Below are positions 8,088-16,916 of a stretch of DNA of 64,000 nt, piece after piece (the stretch's first letter is position 1; each line of letters begins with the position of its first letter). Source of the stretch: Steroidobacter gossypii (lineage in GTDB: Bacteria > Pseudomonadota > Gammaproteobacteria > Steroidobacterales > Steroidobacteraceae); the NCBI RefSeq assembly GCF_016801985.1, contig NZ_JAEVLS010000006.1:186001-250000 (forward strand), given 5' to 3'. The notes under the pieces were generated by a model, which was not told the DNA's origin, ran no database searches, and saw only the letters and a program-made list of their open reading frames with translations. Both the position numbers and the translations under genes were made by a program.

Positions 8088-10133
8088 TTACAGCAGTGGC
8101 ACGAGGAGCAGCGCCACGATGTTGATGATCTTGATCAGCGGGTTGATGGCCGGGCCGGCCGTATCTTTGTACGGATCGCCCACCGTGTCGCCGGTGACCG
8201 CAGCCTTGTGAGTCTCCGAGCCCTTGCCGCCGAAGTGGCCTTCCTCGATGTACTTCTTGGCGTTATCCCAGGCGCCGCCGCCCGTGCACATGGAGATGGC
8301 GACGAACAGGCCAGTGACGATCGTGCCGATCAGCAGACCGCCCAGCGCGCGAATGCCCGCGCCCGGGCCCATCAGGAAATTCATGCCGAAGGCCACGATC
8401 ACCGGCACCAGAATGGGCAGCAGCGACGGCACGATCATTTCTTTGATCGCGGCACGAGTCAGCATGTCCACCGCCTTGGAATAGTCCGGCTTGGCCGTGC
8501 CCTCCATGATGCCCTTGATCTCCTGGAACTGACGGCGCACTTCCACGACCACCGAGCCGGCGGCGCGACCCACCGCTTCCATCGCCATGGCGCCGAACAG
8601 ATACGGCACCAGGCCGCCGATGAACAAGCCGATGATCACGGCCGGATCGGACAGCGAGAACGTCTCCAGCTTGCCGCTCGCGTCGAGGTTGTGGGTGTAG
8701 TCGGCGAACAGCACCAGCGCCGCTAGACCGGCCGAGCCGATGGCGTAACCCTTGGTAACCGCCTTGGTGGTGTTGCCGACCGCGTCGAGTGCGTCGGTGA
8801 TCTTGCGGACTTCCGGCGGCAGGCCGGACATCTCGGCGATACCACCGCCGTTGTCGGTGATCGGGCCGTATGCGTCGAGCGCCACGATCATGCCGGTCAT
8901 CGACAGCATCGCGGTAGCCGCGATGGCGATGCCGTACAGATCGGCGATGTGATATGCGCCCCAGATGGCGGCGCAGACCGCGAGCACCGGCAGGGCCGTC
9001 GACTTCATCGACACGGCGAGACCGGCGATCACGTTGGTGCCGTGACCCGTCTGCGAGGCGGCAGCAACGTAACGCACCGGCGCGAACTCGGTCGCGGTGT
9101 AGTACTCGGTGATCCAGATCAACGCGGCGGTGAGCACGAGGCCGATGACCGCGCAGGCGAACAGATCGACGGCCTGTTCGCCCATCACCATGTCCGACAC
9201 GAACCAGAACGCGATCAGCGCCAGCACGCCGGACACAGCGGTACCCCGATACAGCGCGTTCATGATCTTGCCGCCTTCGCGCGCCTTCACGAAATACGAA
9301 CCGATGATGGAGGCGATAATGGAGACCGCGCCCAACATCAATGGATAGATGATGTAGCGAATGTCGAGAGAGCCGTCGGCGGTGGTGAACATCAACCCGC
9401 CGAGCACCATCGTGGCGACCACGGTGACGGCATATGTTTCAAACAAGTCCGCCGCCATGCCGGCGCAGTCGCCGACGTTGTCACCGACGTTATCGGCGAT
9501 CACCGCGGGGTTGCGTGGATCGTCTTCCGGGATCCCGGCTTCGACTTTGCCGACCAGGTCCGCGCCTACGTCGGCGCCCTTGGTGAAAATGCCGCCGCCG
9601 AGACGCGCGAAGATGGAGATGAGCGAGCCGCCGAAGGCGAGGCCGATCAGCGAATGCAGCGCATGTTCGTCGCCGATCATGCCGCGCATGAGGGTGAAGT
9701 AACCGGCGACGCCGATCATGCCGAGACCGACCACCAGCATGCCGGTGATGGCTCCGCCGCGGAAGGCGACTTGCAGCGCGGGATTCAAACCGACGCTGGC
9801 GGCCTGCGCGGTCCGCACGTTGGCGCGCACCGAGACGTTCATACCGATATAACCGGCCAGGCCGGAGAGAATGGCGCCGACCGCGAAGCCGCCGGCGGTG
9901 GCCCAGTCCAGCGCCAGACCGAGCACGATCAACAACAACACACCGACGATCGAAATGGTGGAGTACTGACGATTCAGATATGCCTTGGCGCCGGCCTGGA
10001 TCGCCGCCGCGATCTCCTGCATGCGCTCGTTGCCTGCGGGCTGCTTGTTGATCCAACCGACCGAAATTACGCCATACAGCACGGCTATTACACCGGCGCC
10101 GATCGCGAGCCAAAGCGCGATATCTGTGGACAT
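8088..10133 (-). CDS. hppA: Membrane-bound proton-translocating pyrophosphatase, K+-independent type
   Basis: Hydrolyses PPi and pumps H+ across the inner membrane (681 aa, about 16 membrane segments). The PPi-binding signature [13 protein letters not shown] and the acidic loop [19 protein letters not shown] are present, as is the C-terminal [17 protein letters not shown] loop. In the region that sets potassium dependence it reads GNTTKA. Lysine at this position (where K+-dependent enzymes have alanine) marks the K+-independent proton-pumping class. The ATG at 10133 follows a GGGGGAGGA Shine-Dalgarno. It lies 167 bp downstream of the PPi-dependent phosphofructokinase on the same strand, an association also known from methanotrophs. 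A terminator follows at 8034-8065. Confidence 0.96.
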   Translation of the reverse strand: MSTDIALWLAIGAGVIAVLYGVISVGWINKQPAGNERMQEIAAAIQAGAKAYLNRQYSTISIVGVLLLIVLGLALDWATAGGFAVGAILSGLAGYIGMNVSVRANVRTAQAASVGLNPALQVAFRGGAITGMLVVGLGMIGVAGYFTLMRGMIGDEHALHSLIGLAFGGSLISIFARLGGGIFTKGADVGADLVGKVEAGIPEDDPRNPAVIADNVGDNVGDCAGMAADLFETYAVTVVATMVLGGLMFTTADGSLDIRYIIYPLMLGAVSIIASIIGSYFVKAREGGKIMNALYRGTAVSGVLALIAFWFVSDMVMGEQAVDLFACAVIGLVLTAALIWITEYYTATEFAPVRYVAAASQTGHGTNVIAGLAVSMKSTALPVLAVCAAIWGAYHIADLYGIAIAATAMLSMTGMIVALDAYGPITDNGGGIAEMSGLPPEVRKITDALDAVGNTTKAVTKGYAIGSAGLAALVLFADYTHNLDASGKLETFSLSDPAVIIGLFIGGLVPYLFGAMAMEAVGRAAGSVVVEVRRQFQEIKGIMEGTAKPDYSKAVDMLTRAAIKEMIVPSLLPILVPVIVAFGMNFLMGPGAGIRALGGLLIGTIVTGLFVAISMCTGGGAWDNAKKYIEEGHFGGKGSETHKAAVTGDTVGDPYKDTAGPAINPLIKIINIVALLLVPLL

Positions 10134-10300
10134 CAACTTCCTCCCCCTTGCGGGCAATCGTTGTGAACCGAATTTTTACAGCAGGCAGATCGTCAGTAAG
10201 GCAGTTCCAATCCAGGCTGAAGGCGCGCTCAGGCACCGGCGTGCGACCGTGCAAAAGCGCGCGAGTTGAACGAAGTTAACAGCGCAAAAAACGCGCCGGA

Positions 10301-11605
10301 CTATAGCACAAAGGGGGTGTCCAGCTTTTTCTTCACCGCTGCGTTCTTGAGCGTCACATATTGGGGCAGGCCGTCGCGATAGGGCGGGTAATCCTCGCCG
10401 CGGATTAACGGGCTCAGGTAGCGGCGTCCCTTGGCGGTGATATGGAAGCCGTCCTCGGTGATGTAGTCACGCGGCAGCATCTTCTCCTGGTTCGCCACTT
10501 TGTCGAGCGGCGCCATGCCGATCTTCCAGCGATACGGGTTCTGCGAAGCGCGCACGATGGTCGGCATCACCGAGTTGTGGCCCTTGAGCGCCAGCTCCAC
10601 CGCTGCTTTGCCAACGGCGTACGCCTGTTCGACGTCCACCTTGGACGCGATGTGACGCGCGGCGCGCTGCAAGTAGTCGGCGACCGCCCAGTGATATTTG
10701 TAATTCAGCTTGGACTTCACCAGCTGTGCAATCACCGGCGCGACGCCGCCGAGCTGCGCATGACCGAATGCATCGCGCAGGCCGGCATCGGACAGGAACT
10801 TGCCCTCGGCGTTCTTGACTCCCTCGGAGACCACGATGGCGCAGTAGCCGTACTTCTCCACGCATTCCTTGACGCGCGCGCAGAACTTTTCTTCGTCGAA
10901 GGTGATTTCCGGGAACAGGATGATGTGCGGGGCGTCGCCATCCTTCTCGGCGGCGAGTCCGCCCGCGGCCGCGATCCAACCTGCATGGCGGCCCATCACT
11001 TCCATGATGAACACCTTGGTGGACGTCTTGGCCATCGAGGCCACGTCGAAGCCCGCCTCGCGGATCGATACCGCGACATATTTCGCCACCGAGCCGAAGC
11101 CCGGGCAGCAGTCGGTGATGGGCAGGTCGTTATCCACGGTCTTGGGCACGTGGATGGCCTGGATGGGGTAGCCGAGCTTGTCGGCGAGTTGCGAAACTTT
11201 CAGGCAGGTGTCGGCCGAGTCGCCGCCGCCGTTATAGAAGAAATAGCCGATGTCGTGCGCCTGGAACACTTCGATCAGGCGCTGATACTGGGCCGGGTTG
11301 TCTTCGAACTTTTTCAGTTTGTAACGCGCCGAGCCGAATGCGCCGGAGGGCGTGTGACGCAAGGCGCGGATGGCCGCGGCGGATTCCTTGCTGGTGTCGA
11401 TCAAATCTTCTGTCAAGGCGCCGACGATGCCGTGCCGGCCGGCGTACACCTTGCCGATGCGGTTCTTGTTGCGGCGGCAGGCTTCGATCACGCCGGCGGC
11501 GGAGGCGTTGATGACCGCCGTGACACCGCCGGACTGGGCGTAGAAAGCATTGCGTGGGCGGGCCGAGCGGCGAGCATTCTTCTTCGGTGCAGTCTGTTTC
11601 GGCAT
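10301..11605 (-). CDS. pfp: PPi-dependent 6-phosphofructokinase
   Basis: Reversible phosphorylation of fructose 6-phosphate using pyrophosphate in place of ATP (434 aa, cytoplasm). The phosphoryl-donor loop reads GGGDS (126-130), with an aspartate aligned to the position that is glycine in ATP enzymes. The second specificity site reads PKTVDND with Lys155; together these identify the PPi type. GGVTAVIN near the N-terminus and MGRHAGW are further PFK motifs. Length fits the 400-430-aa PFKA-like PPi clade. The start at 11605 has AGG upstream. No ATP-PFK is seen in the window. PPi consumed here or by hppA links glycolysis to biosynthetic PPi. The adk gene is divergent 118 bp away. Confidence 0.93.
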   Translation of the reverse strand: MPKQTAPKKNARRSARPRNAFYAQSGGVTAVINASAAGVIEACRRNKNRIGKVYAGRHGIVGALTEDLIDTSKESAAAIRALRHTPSGAFGSARYKLKKFEDNPAQYQRLIEVFQAHDIGYFFYNGGGDSADTCLKVSQLADKLGYPIQAIHVPKTVDNDLPITDCCPGFGSVAKYVAVSIREAGFDVASMAKTSTKVFIMEVMGRHAGWIAAAGGLAAEKDGDAPHIILFPEITFDEEKFCARVKECVEKYGYCAIVVSEGVKNAEGKFLSDAGLRDAFGHAQLGGVAPVIAQLVKSKLNYKYHWAVADYLQRAARHIASKVDVEQAYAVGKAAVELALKGHNSVMPTIVRASQNPYRWKIGMAPLDKVANQEKMLPRDYITEDGFHITAKGRRYLSPLIRGEDYPPYRDGLPQYVTLKNAAVKKKLDTPFVL

Positions 11606-11723
11606 GGTTCGACCTGTGCAATATGACCGGGCGAAATACCCCGTCCTGATGGTGCGCGAAGGATAGCGCTCGATGCTCGCTTTCTGTACCCTCCCCGGCT
11701 CTCATGGGAGGTCGGATTCAAAA

Positions 11724-12779
11724 ATGATGCGGATCGTATTGCTGGGGGCGCCCGGTTCGGGCAAAGGTACTCAGGCGCAGCGCCTGCAGACCAAATATGG
11801 CGTGCCTCAGGTGTCCTCCGGCGATCTGCTGCGCGACGCGGTGGCGCGCGGCACCGAGCTTGGCAAACAAGCCAAGTCGGTCATGGACGCCGGTCAGCTG
11901 GTGTCCGATGACATCGTGCTCGGTCTGATCCGCGAGCGCCTGAGCCGCCCCGACGCCGCCAACGGTTTCATCCTCGACGGCTTCCCCCGCAACAGCGAAC
12001 AGGCCAATGCGCTGAACGCCCTGCTCGAAGAGCTCGGCCAGCCGTTGGATGCGGTGCTGCTGCTGGACGTGCGCAACGAAACGTTGATGCAGCGCCTCGC
12101 CGGACGTCGTGTGTGCCCGAAGTGCGGCACGGTTTACAACGTGCATACGCTGCCCGAAGGCGTGACCAGCTGCGAGAAGGACGGCACCGAGTTGTATCAA
12201 CGTCCCGACGATAAGGAAGAAGTGATCGGCAAGCGCCTGGCTGTGTACGACCAGCAGACCAAGCCGCTGATCGAGCACTATTCCAAGCTCGGCCTGCTGC
12301 GCAAAGTCGCCGGCGAAGGCGAGCTCGAAGAAGTGTCCGAGCGCATGGAAGCCGCGGCGCTGGCCAAGCCCGTGCCGGCTTCCAAGGTCAAACTCACCAA
12401 GTCATCCCCCAAGTCATCCAAGCCTGCGACCAAGTCGTCTGCACGCGCCTCGGCTGCCAAGTCGGCCAAACCCGCGGCTGTGAAGAAAGGTGCGGCGAAG
12501 AAAGGCGCGGCGAAGAAGGGCGCGGCGAAGAAGGGCGCCAAGGTCGGCAAGAAAGCGCCGGCGAAGACTCCAGCCAAGAGCAAGTCGTCCGCCAAGTCGT
12601 CCACCAAGAGCAAAGCCGCCGCCAAGCAGCGCTCAGCGGCCAAAGGCAAAGCTCCGCGGAAGACGCCGGCCACCAAAGGCACGCTCTCGCGCAAATCTTC
12701 GAAGCGCCCCGCCGCTCGTGGCGCCTCCAAGAAGCCCGCCTCCAAAGCCGCCGGCCGCAAAGCCCGCGCCAAGAAATAA
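11724..12779 (+). CDS. adk: Adenylate kinase with a long lysine/alanine-rich C-terminal tail
   Basis: Interconverts ATP + AMP and 2 ADP. Residues 1-212 are a normal long-type Adk: P-loop GAPGSGKGT at about 8-16, AMP-site LDGFPRN at about 84-90, and a LID with Cys131, Cys134, Cys150 and Asp153. That residue set is the zinc-type Cys3-Asp seen in Bacillus enzymes. Residues 213-351 are an extra tail of Lys, Ala, Ser and Pro, including four tandem KKGAA units, which looks like histone-H1/AlgP-type DNA-binding tails. The frame is continuous with no stop, and the tail is coded by varied codons as well as a 15-bp repeat. ATG at 11724 or 11727; GGGAGG lies 12 bp upstream. Ordinary Adk is about 214-220 aa. 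Confidence 0.92.
   Translation: MMRIVLLGAPGSGKGTQAQRLQTKYGVPQVSSGDLLRDAVARGTELGKQAKSVMDAGQLVSDDIVLGLIRERLSRPDAANGFILDGFPRNSEQANALNALLEELGQPLDAVLLLDVRNETLMQRLAGRRVCPKCGTVYNVHTLPEGVTSCEKDGTELYQRPDDKEEVIGKRLAVYDQQTKPLIEHYSKLGLLRKVAGEGELEEVSERMEAAALAKPVPASKVKLTKSSPKSSKPATKSSARASAAKSAKPAAVKKGAAKKGAAKKGAAKKGAKVGKKAPAKTPAKSKSSAKSSTKSKAAAKQRSAAKGKAPRKTPATKGTLSRKSSKRPAARGASKKPASKAAGRKARAKK
12484..12540 (+). repeat. 15-bp tandem repeat coding KKGAA units in the Adk tail
   Basis: About four near-identical 15-bp units (AAGAAAGGTGCGGCG and variants with synonymous changes) lie in tandem inside adk. They encode KKGAA pentapeptides. Unit number could vary between strains by slippage without breaking the frame. 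Confidence 0.85.
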
Positions 12780-13234
12780 CCCGCGTCCACCGGCACGAAG
12801 ATCGTCCGCAGTTCTACTTCCGCACCGACGTGACGGGTGCGGTGGCGTCCCGGCGTGATGTCACTCGGTGCCGCGCCAAGCGCGGCCCCCAACAGTGCGT
12901 GGTAACGCCAGCGCGTCCGCCCCGACACTGCGTGGTAACGCCAAGCGCGTGACGCTCAAGTCGCGGTGCCAGCAGGCGCGCGTAGAAACGCGCGTTGGGA
13001 GTGTCTTTCACTCCGGCTGCGCGAGGCGCGCGGAAACGCTCGAGTCCCTGCGTCAGCTTGGAAGACGTGGAAGCGTGGACGCGTGCAAGGCGTGGAAGGC
13101 GTGGAAGGCTTGGAAGGCTTCCAAGGCTTGGAAGCGCGTTGGAGGCGTCTTGACTCCGACCCGCGCGAAGCGCGGAAAAGAAAAAAAACAAATCTTCTTG
13201 CCGAGCGACGCGCGAGAGCGCGGAGACGAGGCGC
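12780..13234. other. 455-bp convergent intergenic region with short repeats
   Basis: Lies between the stops of adk (+) and rnd (-). It contains two copies of TGCGTGGTAACGCCA followed by an AGCGCG word (about 12895-12916 and 12928-12949). It also holds a 9-bp tandem repeat at 13087-13131 and a hairpin CCGCGC-GAA-GCGCGG (about 13160-13175) next to an A-rich run. Open frames across it are low-complexity (for example KAWKAWKAW) and have no ribosome site, so I call no gene. No clean intrinsic terminator is visible for either flanking gene. Confidence 0.55.
13087..13131 (+). repeat. 9-bp tandem repeat (AAGGCKTGG)
   Basis: Five consecutive 9-bp units: AAGGCGTGG twice, AAGGCTTGG, AAGGCTTCC and AAGGCTTGG. 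Two degenerate units (AAGACGTGG, AAGCGTGG) lie just upstream. It is in the non-coding gap between adk and rnd. Confidence 0.8.
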
Positions 13235-14344
13235 TCAGGTCGCGCCTTGCAGCCCGGCGATCAAGCGATCGCCGATGACGTCTTTGCGCCAGCCGGTGCT
13301 CAGACGATCGGTGCGACGCGAGAAAACCAGCTGCTCCACGTCTCGGCGAGTGGCGAGGATCTCGGGGCTGACCTTCAACTCTTCCGCGGTAGTCCGCGCG
13401 ATGTTCATGAGCTTGGTCACCATGGCCAGCTGCTGAGGCTCCGGACGGGGCGGCACGAATGAAGCCGGCTCGCCAGCGCCCAGTTCGATACCGCGCGCCA
13501 CCAAAGCGACCAACTCGTCGCCGCGACGGCGAGCGATGCCACCGGGCAGGGTACGGATGTTTTCCAGATCCTGGATGCTGCCAGGCAGCCGTTCGGCGAT
13601 TTCACGCAGGGCATCGTCCGCCAGGATCCAACCGCGAGGCTTGTCGTGTTTGATCGCCGTTTCCTCGCGCCAATGCGCGAGCAACTTCGCCGTGGCGCGC
13701 TGTTCGGGCCGCAGGCGGTCCAGACCTTTCAATCGTTTCCAGGCCGCCTCCGGCTCGGTGCGATGGAGGGACGGAAGCTCCAGCTCGCGTGTCTCCTCGA
13801 ACAACCAGGGCGTGCGCCCAGCTTCTTCCAGCGCGTCGCGCAGATTGAGATACAACGGCACCAGATAGCGCACGTCGTCTTCGGCGTACTGCAGTTGTTC
13901 CGGGCTGAGCGGCCGCCGCGACCAATCGGTGCGCGTATGACCTTTCTCGAGCTGTTGCCCGAGGCGCGCCGCAACCAGTGCGCCGTAGCCGATCTGCGCC
14001 GGCTGACCAAGCAAGGCAGCTGCGATCTGGGTATCGAAGATCGGCCCGTTGAGCGCGCCGCGCATGGCGACCGACAACACTTCCAGATCCTGGCGCGCGG
14101 CGTGTAACACTTTGGTCCGGGCGCGGTCATTCAGGAAATTCCACAGCGGCTGCAAGTCCGGCACCGCCAGCGGATCGATCAGCACGCAGTGAGCGGGCGT
14201 CGCCACCTGCACCAGGCACAGCTTGGGAAAATAAGTGCTCTCGCGCATGAACTCGGTGTCCAGCGCGACGAAATCGGCATCGGTGAGCCGTTCGAGCGCT
14301 TGTAGAAGTTCAGCGGACGTGGTGACGGGTTGGGCGGCTGGCAT
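13235..14344 (-). CDS. rnd: Ribonuclease D
   Basis: 3'-5' exoribonuclease for tRNA 3'-end trimming (369 aa, cytoplasm). DEDDy catalytic residues are visible: Asp29 and Glu31 in LDTEF, Asp86 in HAARQDLEVL, and Tyr153/Asp157 in YAEDDVRYL. An HRDC domain follows at about 205-285, and the C-terminal part looks like the second HRDC-like region of E. coli RNase D (375 aa). The ATG at 14344 (MPAAQPVTTSAEL) is chosen because a perfect -10 box lies just upstream. It is divergent from the small membrane protein before mpl. Confidence 0.95.
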   Translation of the reverse strand: MPAAQPVTTSAELLQALERLTDADFVALDTEFMRESTYFPKLCLVQVATPAHCVLIDPLAVPDLQPLWNFLNDRARTKVLHAARQDLEVLSVAMRGALNGPIFDTQIAAALLGQPAQIGYGALVAARLGQQLEKGHTRTDWSRRPLSPEQLQYAEDDVRYLVPLYLNLRDALEEAGRTPWLFEETRELELPSLHRTEPEAAWKRLKGLDRLRPEQRATAKLLAHWREETAIKHDKPRGWILADDALREIAERLPGSIQDLENIRTLPGGIARRRGDELVALVARGIELGAGEPASFVPPRPEPQQLAMVTKLMNIARTTAEELKVSPEILATRRDVEQLVFSRRTDRLSTGWRKDVIGDRLIAGLQGAT

Positions 14345-14368
14345 GGGCGTGCGTGTACAATTCGTCGC

Positions 14369-14374
14369 ATTATA
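14369..14374 (-). promoter_or_regulatory. -10 box (TATAAT) for rnd
   Basis: Perfect TATAAT on the minus strand, 24 nt before the rnd ATG, which would leave a leader of roughly 17 nt. No good -35 hexamer is seen 16-18 bp upstream, so strength is uncertain. Confidence 0.6.
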
Positions 14375-14419
14375 GGGGAGTCGCCGCCGACACTTGCCGC
14401 TGCAACACGCGTTTCGCTC

Positions 14420-14935
14420 ATGGTCATTTTGCGATTTCTGCAAAGCTTCCTCGACATCGCGCTCTGGCGAAAGGGACCGCAGGACCTGCCGGCGTCGACC
14501 TTGCTGGCGACACTGGCGCTGATCGCCTACATGGCGACCGGTTTCGTGCGCATGCGGCTGTTCACCCTGGATCAGTCCACCGCGCTGCTGTTCATCTGCG
14601 TCGACGTGATGATGATGGGCGCCTGGCTGTGGCTGGTGCTGGCGTTCTTCGGGCGCCGTCAGCGTTTCGTGCAGACCATCACGGCCACGCTCGGCGTCGG
14701 GCTGCTGGTGCTGCTGCTGGATGTGACTTTTCGCTCGGCGCAGCTCGCGCTCGGCTGGAGCGACGAGCTGTCGATGAACTGGCTGATGCTGCGTTTCCTG
14801 ATCACTGCGCTGGTGCTGGGGCGCATCTTCATGCTGGCGCTGGATCGCGGCCTGATCACCGGCATGGCGCTCACCGTGGCCATCGTTTATTCAACTCAGG
14901 CGGTCGTGCAGCTGATGCTCGATCTGCGCGGATAG
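14420..14935 (+). CDS. Small multi-pass membrane protein upstream of mpl, family not recognised
   Basis: Hypothetical inner-membrane protein of 171 aa with about four hydrophobic segments (about 22-42, 50-75, 85-105, 120-165) and few charges apart from RRQR and the ends. I see no catalytic motif. The ATG at 14420 (MVILRFLQSFLDIALW) gives an amphipathic N-terminal helix and fits the divergent promoter region shared with rnd. The gene ends 8 bp before mpl, so it is probably co-transcribed with it, but nothing in the sequence ties it to peptidoglycan recycling. Confidence 0.75.
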   Translation: MVILRFLQSFLDIALWRKGPQDLPASTLLATLALIAYMATGFVRMRLFTLDQSTALLFICVDVMMMGAWLWLVLAFFGRRQRFVQTITATLGVGLLVLLLDVTFRSAQLALGWSDELSMNWLMLRFLITALVLGRIFMLALDRGLITGMALTVAIVYSTQAVVQLMLDLRG

Positions 14936-14943
14936 TCCACCAC

Positions 14944-16314
14944 ATGCACGTTCACATTCTTGGCGTTTGCGGCACCTTCATGGGCGGCATCGCGGCGCTG
15001 GCGCGCGCCTCGGGTCATCGGGTGACCGGCTCGGACCAGAGCGTCTATCCGCCCATGTCCGACCAGCTCCGGGAGCTGGGCATCGAGATCATCGAAGGCT
15101 ACCAGCCCGAGCAGCTCAAACTGCAGCCCGACATCGTGGTGGTCGGCAACGTCATGAGCCGCGGCAATCCGCTGATCGAGGCGCTGCTGGAAAGCGATAT
15201 CCCCTACACCTCCGGTCCGGAATGGCTGGCGCGGCACGTGCTCCACAAGCGCTGGACCCTGGCGGTCGCCGGTACGCACGGCAAAACCACGACTTCCAGC
15301 ATCCTGACCTGGCTGCTCGAGTACGGCGGGCTCGATCCGGGCTTTTTGATCGGCGGTGTGCCCGGCAATTTCAATGTGACCGCGCGCATCGGCGGCGGCC
15401 AGCACTTCGTGGTCGAGGCGGACGAATACGACACCGCTTTCTTCGACAAGCGTGCCAAGTTCGTTCACTACCGGCCACGCACCGCCATCCTCAACAATCT
15501 CGAGCACGACCACGCCGATATCTATCCCGACGTGGCGTCGATTCAGTGGCAGTTCCATCAGCTGATGCGCATGGTGCCGCGGCACGGGCTGGTGGTCGCG
15601 AACGCCGGCGACGCGAATGTGATGCACGTGATCGACATGGGCTGCTGGACGCCCGTCGAGCGCTTCGCCAGCGGACTACATGGCGACACGGCGTGGTACA
15701 CGCTCGCGCCCACGGGCGGCGACTACAGCACTTTCTCCATCATGCAGGGGAACGAACTGCGAGGAGAGGTGAGCTGGTCGATGATGGGGCGTCACAATGC
15801 CGAGAACGCATTGGCTGCCGTCCTTGCCGCGCGCGGCGCGGGCGTATCGATCGAGACGTCAGTCGCTGCTTTGAGGGAATTCCAGGGCGTGCGCCGGCGC
15901 ATGGAAGTGCGCGGTGTGGTCAATGGCATCACGGTCTATGACGATTTTGCGCACCACCCCACCGCGGTGGCGACGACCATCGACGGTTTGCGAAGAAAGA
16001 TCGGCTCATCGCGGCTGATCGCGGTGCTCGAGCCGCGTTCCAACACCATGAAACTGGGCACGCACTCGGCCGCTCTGGCAGGCGCGTTGTCCCAGGCCGA
16101 CCATGTATGGATGTATCAAGGGCCGAATGTCACCTGGGATGTGGCCGGTTCGGTGGCCACGCTGGGTAAGCGAGCGCAGACTGTGCGCGATCTGGATGAA
16201 CTGATCGGCTCGCTGGATCGTTCACTGGTGAGCGGCGATCACGTGCTTATCATGTCCAATGGCGGCTTCGGCGGTATTCACGGCAAATTGCTGGACCGGC
16301 TGCGGAAGCGTTGA
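14944..16314 (+). CDS. mpl: UDP-N-acetylmuramate:L-alanyl-gamma-D-glutamyl-meso-diaminopimelate ligase
   Basis: Murein-recycling ligase that joins recovered tripeptide to UDP-MurNAc with ATP. 456 aa, matching E. coli Mpl (457). The Mur-ligase Rossmann start MHVHILGVCGTFMGGIAALA is distinctive, with GTFMG where MurC has GxGMxG. The ATP loop GTHGKTT is at about 110-116 and the metal/ATP region VVEADEYDTAFFD follows. NLEHDHADIYPD and YDDFAHHPTA are Mpl/MurC signatures. The ATG at 14944 is set by this conserved N-terminus. Eight bp after the small membrane protein gene and 16 bp before the Lon-N protein gene. Confidence 0.95.
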   Translation: MHVHILGVCGTFMGGIAALARASGHRVTGSDQSVYPPMSDQLRELGIEIIEGYQPEQLKLQPDIVVVGNVMSRGNPLIEALLESDIPYTSGPEWLARHVLHKRWTLAVAGTHGKTTTSSILTWLLEYGGLDPGFLIGGVPGNFNVTARIGGGQHFVVEADEYDTAFFDKRAKFVHYRPRTAILNNLEHDHADIYPDVASIQWQFHQLMRMVPRHGLVVANAGDANVMHVIDMGCWTPVERFASGLHGDTAWYTLAPTGGDYSTFSIMQGNELRGEVSWSMMGRHNAENALAAVLAARGAGVSIETSVAALREFQGVRRRMEVRGVVNGITVYDDFAHHPTAVATTIDGLRRKIGSSRLIAVLEPRSNTMKLGTHSAALAGALSQADHVWMYQGPNVTWDVAGSVATLGKRAQTVRDLDELIGSLDRSLVSGDHVLIMSNGGFGGIHGKLLDRLRKR

Positions 16315-16330
16315 GTCGCAAGGAGGACTC

Positions 16331-16912
16331 ATGTCGGTGGTCCTGCCTTTGTTTCCGCTGAACACGGTGTTGTTCCCGGGCGGTCCGTTGCGTCTGCGTA
16401 TTTTCGAGCCGCGCTATCTGGACATGGTGAGTCGCTGCATGCGGGAGAGCAGCAACTTCGGCGTTGCGCTGATCACCGAAGGCCGCGAAGCGGGCGGAAC
16501 GGCGCGGACCACGTCGATAGGCACTACCGCACGCATCGTGGATTTCGAGCGCCTCGATGATGGATTGCTCGGCATCACCGCCCGCGGCGAGCAGCGATTC
16601 AGCATTCTCGAGGTGAAGACGCAGGGCGATGGCTTGAACATCGCCAATGTGAGTCTTTTGCCCGACGAGCCGGCGATGGAGATCCCCGAGGACCTCGGCA
16701 TTCTGGCCGAGCTGCTGAAGCAGGCGTTCGTGCAGGTGGGCGCCGCTTACGGCGAGGATCCGCCCATGTTCGAGAACGCCAGCTGGGTGGGCATGCGGCT
16801 CGCGGAGATCCTGCCGTTACCCATGCCGGAAAAGCAGCAGTGTCTGGAAATGGACCACGCCGTGGACCGCTTACGGTTGTTACGCGAGCGTCTGGATATC
16901 CGCCAGGCCTGA
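16331..16912 (+). CDS. LON N-terminal (substrate-binding) domain protein
   Basis: 193-aa protein made only of the Lon substrate-recognition (LAN) domain, with no ATPase or protease part. PLFPLNTVLFPGGPLRLRIFEPRY at the N-terminus is the hallmark of this domain. The rest alternates beta strands and a C-terminal helical bundle ending in ERLDIRQA. A perfect AGGAGG at 16321-16326 fixes the ATG at 16331. It follows mpl closely and its stop is 4 bp from the convergent CPBP protease. Stand-alone LAN proteins are common in proteobacteria; their role is not settled. Confidence 0.9.
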   Translation: MSVVLPLFPLNTVLFPGGPLRLRIFEPRYLDMVSRCMRESSNFGVALITEGREAGGTARTTSIGTTARIVDFERLDDGLLGITARGEQRFSILEVKTQGDGLNIANVSLLPDEPAMEIPEDLGILAELLKQAFVQVGAAYGEDPPMFENASWVGMRLAEILPLPMPEKQQCLEMDHAVDRLRLLRERLDIRQA

Positions 16913-16916
16913 GTAG

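Noticed and set aside
12278-12928. A 216-codon minus-strand frame over the adk tail
   Set aside because: Antisense to the lysine-rich repeats, giving Leu/Ala/Phe monotony. The plus-strand frame is continuous with the Adk core, so the tail is the real coding sense.
13155-13195. Possible intrinsic terminator at the CCGCGC-GAA-GCGCGG hairpin with a nearby A/T run
   Set aside because: On the plus strand the stem is followed by A, not T. On the minus strand the T-run comes before the stem. Neither order makes a terminator.
12868-13278. A plus-strand reading frame through the adk-rnd gap (KAWKAW-type protein)
   Set aside because: Low-complexity sequence made by the 9-bp repeat, no ribosome site, and it runs into the 3' end of rnd on the other strand.
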